From Adenophora triphylla var. japonica (Eukaryota > Streptophyta > Magnoliopsida > Asterales > Campanulaceae), in NCBI GenBank assembly GCA_022495995.1, contig JAFEMH010000075.1, positions 124,001 to 188,000 of the forward strand: 64,000 nt of DNA, written 5' to 3'. Made by a program: the position numbers and the translations under genes. Position 1 is the stretch's first letter, and each line of letters begins with the position of its first letter. The notes below the pieces were generated by a model. That model ran no database searches. It was not told the origin of the DNA and saw only the letters and a program-made list of their open reading frames with translations. This document shows positions 11,409-21,518 of this stretch, one piece after another.

Positions 11409-11694
11409 TCCCTCCGTCCCGGCCGAAGCGTCACTTTTTACCCAAAATGGCGTCCCGTTTATAGCGTCACCCTTTCCTAAAAAGGAAACTTTTATTAATA
11501 TTTTATTATCCCATCCACTATTCCCTCCACTAATTCTCTCTCCTCTACACTCACAACACTTTTAAAATTCACTATTTCCTCCACTAATTCTCTCTCCTAT
11601 TTTTAAATTACACTCACAACATTTTTTCTTCCCACACTTTTCCTTTATTTGCGCGCCACCCCTAAAAGGGCGACGCTTCTACCGGACGGAGGGA

Positions 11695-11695
<1 letters not shown>
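11408..11695. mobile_element. Stowaway-type MITE inside the AT microsatellite (right)
   Basis: CTCCCTCCGTCCCGG and CCGGACGGAGGGAG termini, flanked by TA. Its interior differs from the element at 11037, so it is a separate insertion. Confidence 0.9.
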
Positions 11696-11729
<34 letters not shown>

Positions 11730-12074
11730 AATAGTTTCCATGTTACGGCGTGTGGGTGTACAAATTATTTGTAAATAGATGTATCCAAAATGATAGTCAA
11801 TCTTTAGGTTCATGTATATTGTGACATTGATTGCTAGCTTCAATATAATTCATCAGTTCTGCAACATCTATTACTATATAAAAGATGAAGTCAATATAGC
11901 ACTTTCCCTCCATAACTCTCACCTAGACACAATTTTGACCAGATTCATTTGCCTTAAGTATTTGGTTGCTCATGATTATGACAGGTATGGAAATTTTTGC
12001 CTCTTTGAATTTAAATTTCTGTATCTTTGGAGCTCATTTGTTAATTTAGTGAATTTTTGCCCTAGTGGGGATGT
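11696..12074. other. Remaining AT tract and protease downstream flank, left of copia insertion
   Basis: AT repeat to about 11726, then the flank homologous to 6171-6492. It ends with GATGT at 12070-12074, the left target-site duplication. No gene seen. Confidence 0.7.
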
Positions 12075-12613
12075 TGTTAGGACCTAACTTTGATCAATGT
12101 CTTAGTTAGTTGGTTTTGATAAAGGAATATATATATAGAACAGGGTTTATATCAAAAGATGTTATCTGTCATAATTCTTCACTTTGACAGCTATGAGTCT
12201 GACAGCTATGATTCTTTCTTATACAATGTTTACAATCAATCAAAAACATGAATCATAGTCACTCTCTAAGTCATCAAGATCATCAAGTGCATCTCAGTCC
12301 TTATTAGAGATCCTCTCTGATAGCTAAGCATTGCCATGATCTCGACAGCTATGACTTCGTCCTCGTACAGACCATCTCCCCGCCTCACACCATGTTACCA
12401 CAAACTCAACCATGTTAGATCCTGCATCTTCACAGCTATCAAGTCCATCAATGAAGACCAATGAAGACCACCGAAGACCTTCTAGAAGCTCTCGGTTCAA
12501 GCTCACACTCAAGACAGCTCATGAAGACCTGCATGTGGACAAGTGGGACAAAGACCAGTCAAAGCTCATTAATGTAGCTGCAACAGTCATATTCCAACGG
12601 CTACATTGAAGGG

Positions 12614-12621
12614 TATAAATA
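12614..12621 (+). promoter_or_regulatory. LTR TATA box
   Basis: TATAAATA in the context GGGTATAAATAGAGG, about 540 bp into the LTR; the counterpart in the 3' LTR is near 22061. The start site is inferred, not seen. Confidence 0.7.
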
Positions 12622-12830
12622 GAGGATCTCTTCCTCTAACAAAATTACTGAAAAATACTCATTTTCCCAGGTCAAAAACCCTTTCCAAACACCCACACAC
12701 ACCTTCGTAATCCACACACACACACACACCAATCCTTACCTTTAAAACCCCGTTCCAAAACCAAAACCTTCACCCCTAAACCTCTTCACCAACAAAAACA
12801 ACCCCAGTGTGTTAATTCACAAACCCCAAC

Positions 12831-12991
12831 CACCTAAGACTGTACTTTAGGTGTAGAATAAGTTTGTAATCACTCAAGACTGTACTTTGAGTGTATTAGT
12901 TATTTTGTAAAATCTTGAGACTGTACTTCAAGTTGTAAAAGCACTTAAGACTGTACTTTAAGTGTATCCCTAGTTGACTGTACTAATTAGG
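12831..12991 (+). ncRNA. Five-hairpin array with invariant loop GACTGTACT (5' LTR)
   Basis: Five successive predicted stem-loops share the loop GACTGTACT but differ in stem: CACCTAA/TTAGGTG (12831-12853), CACTCAA/TTGAGTG (12871-12893), CTTGA/TCAAG (12914-12932), CACTTAA/TTAAGTG (12942-12964) and CCTAGTT/AATTAGG (12969-12991). Every stem difference is matched by a compensating change. The one non-Watson-Crick pair, in the fifth, is G-U on the plus strand but would be C-A on the minus strand, so the structure fits the sense RNA of the element. The array lies downstream of the inferred start site, so it should be in the RNA leader and probably in R. It is a structural element within the LTR transcript rather than a separate RNA gene; function unknown. 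Confidence 0.75.
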
Positions 12992-13312
12992 AAGAGGAAG
13001 TTCAAGGAACTTACCTAAATCAATCATTTGTAATTTTTGTTGATTAAAGATTATAATAAAATTGATCTCACTTGTCAAGTTTGACAGTGAGGGTGGATGT
13101 AGGAGGAGTGAACTCTGAACCACTTTAAATTCTCTCGTGTTATTACATTTTTGCAATCACATTCACACACTTGCATTATCTCCTTGTGTTTGTTGTCCTA
13201 CCATTATTTCAAATCACTTTTATTCCGCCTGCACAAATTAAATTATCATCTGACAGCTAAGCTAATACCATAGCTGTCTGATCATCTACATACCAAGCAA
13301 GGGCCTTTCAAT

Positions 13313-13324
13313 TGGTATCAGAGC
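13313..13324 (+). promoter_or_regulatory. Primer-binding site, tRNA-iMet
   Basis: TGGTATCAGAGC lies 2 bp after the LTR end and is complementary to the 3' end of plant initiator tRNA-Met. Confidence 0.93.
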
Positions 13325-13379
13325 TTGTCTTCACACTTAAAAGTCTAACAACTTGTGAAGGATTCTCTTCAAATCCACC

Positions 13380-14404
13380 ATGCCTCAACCAAGAAGAAAT
13401 AATGAGAAAGACATCCCACACATTGATGACTGTGGATCCTTTGAGATCTATGCATCAAAGATAAAAACTTATCTTGATGCAAACAGCATTTGGAACTGGT
13501 ATGTTCTAGAAAATGAAGTGTCATACCCAACTCAGGTCTGTACATGATGGAGGACCAAGTAAAATCAAATCCCCAGAAACTTGGTCCGAAGCCGAAAAGC
13601 AATTGGTAAGTGCAAACTTGAAAGTCAAGAACATTCTTCAAAAGAGTGTAAATGACTCTCTAGCCCAAGAAATTGCTAAGGAACCAAATGCCGAACCGCA
13701 TGGGCTCTTATTCAAACCAAGTTCACTAAACACTCCGGTGTTAGGACACAAAACCCGTACAACTTGCTTAGGCAATTAGACAATTTCAAGTTCTACCCTG
13801 GAGAAAAGGTGAGTGCCGCTCGGCCAAGGTTTGAGAACCTTGTTAGATCAATTACCGATCATGGAAAAACATTTGAACAACAAGATCTACGCCTCAAGAT
13901 TTACTCAAATCTCCCTCAAGAATATGAGAAGGTAGCATTACCTATTAGAGAAGGATCTCGAATGGAGCACCATGACAGTTGAGCAATATTTTGGAAAGCT
14001 TGAAGCTTATGAACTGGAAGGTATGATAAAAATTCCATCGAGTCCCTCCATTTCACAAACCTTAGCTTTAATCGCACAAGAACCTCGTCAACAAGCCAAT
14101 CACTCACCATGACATTGAGACCATTGTCAACAATGCTCTTCAAAAGATAAACATCGGCTCCAAATCGTGTCAAGAACAGATCTCCCAAGAAGACATTCCA
14201 AGCCTCATTTCCATGGTCAGTCGAAATGCCATGAAATTTCAAAAGAAGTCTTTTGACAAGAAATTCAATCCCTCCACCTCTAATGCCCAACAAGACAGCT
14301 ACAAGAAGACAATTGATTGCTTCAATTGTGGAAAGCAAGGACATTACTCATCCGATTGCCCCGAACCAAGGAAACCTAGGGACAATCGATACCTAAGAAG
14401 ATGA
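13380..14404 (+). pseudogene. copia gag (broken)
   Basis: Starts at ATG 13380 in a good plant context (CCACCATGC). The gag body reads IYASKIKTYLDANSIWNWY, continues through several frames (FYPGEKVSAARPRFENLV; VEQYFGKLEAYELEG), and ends in a CCHC zinc knuckle CFNCGKQGHYSSDC at 14318-14359, the RNA-binding motif of retroelement nucleocapsid. At least three frame changes and internal stops separate these pieces. It would coat and package the element RNA if intact. Confidence 0.85.
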
Positions 14405-15760
14405 CATACTCAAAAGAGATCATTCACAGCTCTAAGTGCAAATGCTACAATTGCTCCAAAAATAAACATGATAAAAACAAAGAGCAAGTCATGATTGCTG
14501 ACTCATCAAAATTCGGTGATGAAGAGTATATGTCAAGTGATGACTCGAAATTGAAGGAGAAGAAGCCATGATATGCCTTATGGCCGAAGATGATGAAGAA
14601 TCGACAATGAGGAAGAGATGGAAGCACTGTCTTTTGGCGATGAACTAAAAGAGGTACATGATTTTAACTCTTTAAATATTGATGGTTTTAAACAATTAGT
14701 TTGCACTCTGTTAATTCAAACCAAAAAACAAAAAACTAGCTTTGCTTCATTGGTCAATGAGAACCTTTCCCAATCCTCAACCATTGACAACCTCACAAAA
14801 CCATTTCGAGCTTGAAAAAGCATGCCAAGGGCTAAGAGATCAATGCATCATGCTTGAAAAACAAAACATGGATCCGACAGTGAGACATCTAATAATCATG
14901 AAAATTGTCAAAAACTCAAAAATCTTGAAAAAGAAAATGATGCTCTTAAAAAGAAAATAGATTCATGGAATATGTCAAGCAAAGCATTATCTCTTTTCAC
15001 CTACACCCAAAGGCGTCCAAGTGACAAAACAGGGATTGGAGCTGATGATCCTACACAAAAAGTGTACACTCCTCCCACTGGTGAAAGGGCCATTGAAAAA
15101 ATGGTTCTAGAAAACCTGAGCTCTGGCAGCTATCAAACTCAAACCTATCCCATTCAAACCAAAGGAAAAGAAAAGGAAATCTTGGGTGGCCCTAGTCAAT
15201 CAAAGGAAGGACCAAATAAAGTTCAAGGAAGCAAGTTTATTTGGGTTCAAAAAGGGGCCAATATAAAGGAAGAAGTCAAGCCGCAAAAGGTGCTAGTCGG
15301 TCAAGCCCCGTCGGACCCAAGGGTTGACAGACACCAAGGCATGACAGACATGCCCAAGGCATGACAGACACCAAATTCCTCCAAACAACAAAGAACCCCA
15401 AGGCAACAAAGATTCTACAACAAGCATAAATACACCAAAAAACAAAAACCTCAATGGCGTATTCAAATGGAAGAAGCCATGCTCATCAAAATGACTCTCC
15501 AAGGTCATCCCATTCAAACAATTTTCGGTTTCAACCCCAATACAAAGAACCCAAACCACTACTTCAATCCTTCCCAATCCACTGTTCTTACACCCTACAT
15601 GATGCAAATCATGTCATATTACCATACCCTAAACCAGTTCTTCAATAAGGGATCAATGAACAATGTTAGGGCTCCAAAGAAAAACTAATCCTTTGGACCC
15701 AAAAAGAATAAAAAGGGTACCATAAATCTTATTTTACGTTTTGCAGTATCCAGGAAAGGT
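14405..15760 (+). pseudogene. gag-protease linker, coiled-coil and low-complexity (broken)
   Basis: Continuation of the polyprotein after the zinc knuckle: a charged, leucine-rich segment (FELEKACQGLRDQCIMLEKQ) likely to be coiled coil, then a DKTGIG motif near 15018-15035 and a polar Lys/Gln-rich stretch. Long linkers of this kind occur in some plant copia lineages. Frames change several times. Confidence 0.6.
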
Positions 15761-15762
15761 CT

Positions 15763-17230
15763 CGGTACTTAGATAGTGGTTGTAGTAGACATATGACCTT
15801 CAATAAAGATTGGTTGCAACAATATTCCCCTAAAAATGGTCCAAATGTAACCTTTGGTGACAATTCCCAAGCTAAGGTCAAAGGATCAGAAATCTTGTTA
15901 CAAAAGATATCATTTTTACAAATGTATCCTATGTGGAAGGTCTCAAACACAATTTGATCGGCATTAGTCAAATCTCGTGACAAGGGATATCATGTTGTTT
16001 GTACCAAAGACAAATGCACCGTTAAAGATAAAAACAATAAAGTCATCCTAATCGGATCAAGAAAAGGAAATCTCTATTGCTTGAGCTTAGAGATTGTGGA
16101 AACTTCAACCGCTCACCGCCTTCGTCTTTCAATCAATCGATATGTCATGGCTATGGCACAAGAGATTGGCTCACCTCAATCACAAAACCATTTCCAAGCT
16201 TGCAAATTCCAATCTTGTCGAAGGACTACCAAAGATCCCATTCAAAAAGGATAAAGCGTGCAAAGCATGCCAATGTGGGAAGCAAAAGAAATCCTCATTC
16301 AAACCCAAGATCAAGTTGGACACCTCAAGACATATTGAATCGCTTCATATGGATCTTTTTGGACCCATAAGAACTAGATCTTTAGGAGGAAAAAGATACT
16401 CCCTAGTTGTTGTTGATGATTTCACAAGATTCACTTGGATCATTCTTCTTGAATCCAAAAGTGACACCCTTAGCCGTCTGATAAAGCTATTCAACAAAAT
16501 TCAAAATCAAAAAGGGACATCCATCATCAAGATCAGATCTCGACCATGGAAAGGAATTTGAGAACACTTGGAGTAGAAGAATATTGTGATTCAAAAGGCA
16601 TAGATCACAATTTTTCAGCCCCAAGAACTCCACAAAGAAAATGGTGTTGCGAGAAAGGAAAAACAGAACAATCGTGAGGCAAAGAAGAACAATCTTTGTC
16701 GAGCATAATCTCCCAAAATACTTTTGGGGTGAAGCCGTTACACCGCCGTGTATGTTCAAAACAAAACCCCGATCAACAAATTTCACAAGAAGACTCCATA
16801 TGAATTATGGAACAACAAAGTCCCTACCATTTCCTACTTTCACACTTTGGAAGTAGATGCTTCATCCACAACAATGGCAAGAACAATTTGGACAAATTTG
16901 ACTCCAAAAGTGATGAAGGAATTTTTCTTGGATACTCTAACACAAGCAAAGCTTATAGAGTGTACAACAAAAGAAGACTTGTTGTGGAAGAATCTATTCA
17001 TGTTGACTTTGATGAAAACAATGATCAAAGTATAAGCCGAATTATGTGATTTTGATGAAGGATTGGGAAATCTTGATAATCTCCCCGAATCATCCCCCAT
17101 TCTTGATTCAACTATTCTCGATCATGAACAAGATTCATCAAACCTTCCATACATGGTTCCAAGAAATTCATCCGATGCCCATCCTATGCCGCATGACCAT
17201 CAACCATCCCACTCTCATCAACAACCAATC
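15763..17230 (+). pseudogene. copia protease and integrase (broken)
   Basis: The protease active-site box YLDSGCSRHMT is at 15766-15798 (LDSG). The GAG-pre-integrase and HHCC zinc finger follow near 16150-16290 (WHKRLAHLNHKTI, CKACQCGKQ). The integrase core begins LHMDLFGP near 16340, with VVVDDFTRFTW after it. The second and third catalytic regions (near 16540 and 16650) are recognisable but frameshifted. The C-terminal part reads DEGIFLGYSNTSKAYRVYN at about 16909-16965. The reading frame ends in a Ser/Pro/His-rich tail near 17250, just where copia RT would normally begin. Confidence 0.85.
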
Positions 17231-17267
17231 AAGCCAACAAAGTCAACGTAAATCTCTCCCTCCTTTG

Positions 17268-17546
17268 TCAATCTTTTCCCCGACAGCCTACCTCCTTCAT
17301 TTCTATATCTTCATCAACCCTCACTCTCTTTTTCTTTCCCTTATCATTCACTCTCTCCGAACTTTCAACAATGTTGAAAGCCTCTCTATCTATCTCCATC
17401 TCATCACTCATCAAATCATCCTCACCATTTTTCCCAAAGACCGGTTGCTTAGCCGTTCGAGCCATAATCTTTGGATTAAACTTTGAAGAAAATCTTCCCA
17501 TTTTTGTTTGTAAATCAATCGAGTAATTTTCCTCTGAAGTTTTCAT
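17268..17546 (-). CDS. Antisense ORF, 92 aa, highly charged, unknown
   Basis: A minus-strand ORF from the ATG at 17546, opposite to the element, in the space where RT is missing. The product is acidic/basic patchwork with a nuclear-localisation-like cluster (GKKKRVRVDEDIE) and no known domain I can name. Some plant LTR elements do carry an antisense gene between pol and the 3' LTR, which makes it worth listing, but a chance ORF is equally possible. Confidence 0.3.
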   Translation of the reverse strand: MKTSEENYSIDLQTKMGRFSSKFNPKIMARTAKQPVFGKNGEDDLMSDEMEIDREAFNIVESSERVNDKGKKKRVRVDEDIEMKEVGCRGKD

Positions 17547-17639
17547 TGTTTTATAGGCAAATTTTCACCTAGCTATCTCGCATAAAGAATCATCATTCAA
17601 ACTAGCTTAACTGTCAGAGATTTCTTTCAACAGCCTAGG

Positions 17640-17987
17640 TTAAAGCATACTTTAAGTGATTTGATCGAGTTAATTGCTCACAATTGTCACTTCCTTCGCC
17701 GCCTCTTCCACCGCAAATCTCCTTGAAAAGGAGAATGTTCTTCTTGTGTTTTGTGGGAATAAATGTCTCGGCATGGGGAAGAGTAAAACCACTGTTCATA
17801 TGAACAGCTACTTAACTTTGTAACCCCCAATGCTCATTAAAGCCCACGTACCACTCATCATTTGTCTCTCTCTCTCTTTCGCAATCACCAAAATTCCTTT
17901 TCCTTAACCCTCGCTTAAATTTCTTCTCTTTCCCTCTCCAATCTACCATCGTATTTCTCCAACCCTAATTCCTTTTCAAAGCATCAA
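17640..17987 (+). promoter_or_regulatory. Leader-like sequence before the additional ORF
   Basis: Pyrimidine-rich sequence with TCTCTCTCTCTC, AACCCTCGC and AACCCTAATTCC runs into ATGGCGGACC at 17988. This looks like a plant gene 5' UTR rather than mid-polyprotein sequence. Only the composition supports it. Confidence 0.35.
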
Positions 17988-20900
17988 TGGCGGACCACTA
18001 AAGCAATGTACCCGGATGCTCATGGCTACTTCATCAAACCCAACTTCTATGACTCTGAAGTTGGAATCCTCATCAAAGAACCGCTTGAGGTAAATGAACT
18101 ACTTGATTTTATGGGAGCTAAACCCCCAATTTATGAAGAACTCTGCGAGAGAAATTTATTTGGTAGGAAGAAGAAATAATGAAGATAATTCAATAAGCGC
18201 CACCATAGAAAATGTAGAGATAACTATCACTCAAGATTTGGTTAGTGAGGTCTATGGAATCCCAAATAAAGAAGATCTTTGTGAAAAATATATGGGATAG
18301 AGGATCGAAAGATTAAAGATCGTTTATGAAAAATTTCTTGGTCTTAAAGTAACCGACTTCAAAGGCCGATTCAAGACAAAGCTATGGTGAAGAACAAAGA
18401 TGATATCTTCAAGTCAACATTGATGGATGTGGTCAACAAAGCCATTGATGGCAAACAATCCTCATTTGACCAAATGGGATCAAATGAGTGGAAGCGGATG
18501 CTCACTCGATGACCAAGGATACAAATTGGTGCATTGTCCTTCTCCATAATTTCCAACTTGCTTTGTCTCATCCTCTACTCTCAAATTCAAGAAGCAAGGT
18601 GGAAGAATGAACAACTTCAGATTCATGAGTGGAATCCTTGAAGTCCTAATTCCAAAGCTCAAACTGCTCTATCCAAGAAATGGTGAAGACGATAAAGTCA
18701 AGCAGAGACAAGATGCTTCAATGAAAGAACCTTTTCATTGAAACAAAAGAAAGGAATTGTTATGAAGGTCGGGGATATGAGCCTTGAGAGTTTCAAAGAA
18801 GCCCAAGAGAAAATGCTTGAAGAAACAAGAATAAAGCTTAATCATTGGAAAGATTTGATAGCTTTGGCTACTAGTAGGAGGATGAAAAGAGGAGTAAAAA
18901 CCAATGTCAAGAAGACCGGAGTGCTCAAGAGAACTGTGGTATCTCCTAGCAAAAAGGGCAAAAGCAAGGATGATCTCGATAGCCGATGTGAAGGAACCAT
19001 CTCTCGATGCCCATGCTAGGAATGCTGAAGAAAGAGGTGATGTTGATGGCCATGAGGTTGACACTATGAATCAAGATGATGCCGGTGATGCTAACATAGA
19101 TTCTCAAGAGCTTCAGCAGCCCTTGCCCTATCCAAAACCCTTCACAAAGGAAAGCAACATCGACAGCCTATCCCCTCCAAATGACGTACCGGATCAAAGG
19201 TACAATCTTCCTTAACCATTCCTTCTAGATCATTACCAAAGAAAAGAAAAATTGAAAAGAAAGCCCCCAAATCAAAGAAAACCAAAATATCTACCCCTTC
19301 CATTTCCCCAAAATCCACACCCACTCGGGACATCAATCGGCCATTGAAGCTATCCTCAATCTCAAAGAACCCTTAGATAAGCAACCTTTAAGGGGGAACA
19401 CTGATGAGAATATCCCCTCTACCCAACCTCAACGGATAGCTAAAATCATGAGAGCAATTGAGGCTATTGAGTTGGATGGGAACCCAGATACCGAAAAGGC
19501 CGTTCTTTTTTATCTTAAGGACTTTCTCGAGTGAGGAAGAATCTGTAGTGGCCCTAGATGAACTCGGGCTTAGGTTAATGCGGAAAAGAAGTGGACCAGG
19601 TGAGTCATCTAGAAACCCAAAGGTGACAAGCTATGAATGTTGATAGCCATCCCTTCCCTTCCATTCCCGAGGCCGAACACGTGAATGATCCCGCCCCCAA
19701 CCGTTGGAAACCGAAAGGGGGAATCTTGATGATACTTCTAAGGTCATTCAAAAACTCAAGAAGGTTGGAGTTGAGATTAATCCCATTCCGGTCTCAAAAG
19801 GAGACTCAATTGTGAATGCTTGCAAAGGTCTTGAGCTTGATGGAACTCAGGAAAATGAGGAAGCTATGATAGCTATTCTTGAGAAAAGGTTGGCAAAAAG
19901 TGAGGTAAGGGCGGCCTTGAATCTCCTCAAATCTCAATTTACTTCGTGTCTCTAAATCAAAGTCTTGGCCAAACCTCTGAGCCAATCCCATCTGTTTCAA
20001 CCCAATCCTCTCCACCTTCCAAGCCACCTTCTCCAATTCACTGAAAATGAACCTTTTGAAGTCTCTCCACAAAGTCCAATACTTGTTTGGACAAGGTCAA
20101 GACATATCGATGCTGATCCCATTCCTAACGGTCCTCACAGTTCTCCAAGTCATTCTATTCCTCCAAATCCAAATCAATCCTTCCTTCCCAAAAGGGAACC
20201 TTGGATGCTTAGCTGTGGAATTGATTTCTCTATGTCTTCCATCAAAGCGGCAAGGACAAGGTTACCCCATGTAACTCACATCCCGTAAATTGCAAATCCC
20301 TTCATCTATCCAAAATTAAGGACCTGTCAAGGAATGGCTTGATTGTTGTAGCAAGAAACCTGGCGAGGTTAGTGTTCTTTGCCTATGAAAAATGGCGGTG
20401 TCCAAGAACCTCATCCACCTCCAACTTTGTTCATCAAATCCCATCCTTCCCAAAGTTCATCACTCCCAATACTCTTCTTGATTGGGAAATTCTTTTCACC
20501 CAACTCATCTCTCCATCACTCAATTCCTGCTTGTATATGCCAAAGGGTTTAGTCTTCTCCCTGTGCATTGACCTTGCAAAAACACTTTTCCTTTCACCGT
20601 TTGAACAAAAAGTGTGCCATTATGCTTCTATTAAGCAAAACTGTCAACATCTTTTCCCCAACTCTTAATCCGGGAATTGAGCCATACCTCTCACCCTTCA
20701 TCACCGTAGATCCTATTAACTTCACCTCACCCAATGAAAACTCTCATTTCAAAAACTTGGTCTCTATTCCCGAGATCAAAGAATTCGAGATCTTCCACAC
20801 TAGTCGGTCAAAGCAGAGCCGAAGCTGTTATTGATCTTTCATCGAGACTCGACGGCTATGATATTGATAGTGATAATGATGCTCCCTCAAACCCTGATCA

Positions 20901-21250
20901 AGACTCTCCAACAATATTTCCACCCCCTACAGTTTCCAATCCTCCTCGGCAATTCACTCATGCTCAAGCATCGGTTCGGCCACAACCGGATCGATCCAAG
21001 TGTGCCCATGCAGAGCAAGAAGACCGAGGAACAAGAAGAAACATTTGTGGGGGGCACAATGAGAATCGAAATGATCAAATACCCCTTAGAAGATCTCAAC
21101 CGAAGTCAAAGGAAGACAAATTCTTCAAGTATGATGAAAGGATGTCCTGGGAGTGGAACAATGAGTTCTTCTACGAGAGGAGTTGAGCCTGAAATGAGAA
21201 GAGAGTTAGAGGATGAAAGAAATCGAGATTCTATCGGCCCGGACAAGAAA
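17988..21250 (+). pseudogene. Additional ORF region of the LTR element (broken)
   Basis: A long, discontinuous coding-like stretch on the plus strand following ATG 17988. The N-terminal part reads MYPDAHGYFIKPNFY, then LVSEVYGIPNKEDLCEKY in another frame, a pattern resembling the accessory protein domain found in additional ORFs of plant retroelements. The middle is Lys-rich (KLNHWKDLIALATSRRMKRG; KKTGVLKR). The remainder is Ser/Pro-rich and acidic (YDIDSDNDAPSNPDQDSP), ending in an Arg/Glu-rich tail. There are more than ten frame changes. It contains no RT, RNase H, transposase catalytic triad or envelope-type membrane segment that I can see. Function unknown. Confidence 0.5.
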
Positions 21251-21502
21251 GAGATGAATTCTATGATCTATTGGCTGATGAATAATTGTATTTGTTATGG
21301 AACAATTTTTTTGTTAAAAACAATTTGTTTTGTTTGCCTCAGTTTGTATAACAATATTTTGTGAACTCTTCTCATCTTGAGATTAATTCCAAGTATTCAA
21401 TCTCATTTTGATTACCTCTGCCTGATATGATTCCTTGGATTACTTCTTTTATTATTTCTCTTATCAAACTGTGAAAACTTGTTCTAGATAAATCTTCCTT
21501 TA

Positions 21503-21518
21503 CCAAAAAGGGGGAAAT
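21503..21518 (+). promoter_or_regulatory. Polypurine tract
   Basis: CCAAAAAGGGGGAAAT lies directly before the TG of the 3' LTR, in the place and with the composition expected for plus-strand priming. Confidence 0.85.

Larger units (their letters stand above)
12075..13310 (+). repeat. 5' LTR of the copia-type element
   Basis: Begins TGTTAGGACC and ends GGGCCTTTCA (TG..CA), 1236 bp against 1237 bp for the 3' LTR. A TATA box (GGGTATAAATAGAGG) at 12612-12626 places transcription start near 12645. Possible polyadenylation signals (AATAAAA) lie near 13053. U3 carries repeated GACAGCTATGA phrases and an AC-rich stretch follows near 12700-12740. Confidence 0.93.

Noticed and set aside
11075..11480. 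Plus-strand ORFs with Ile-Tyr repeats
   Set aside because: They read through MITEs and the AT microsatellite; low-complexity artefacts.
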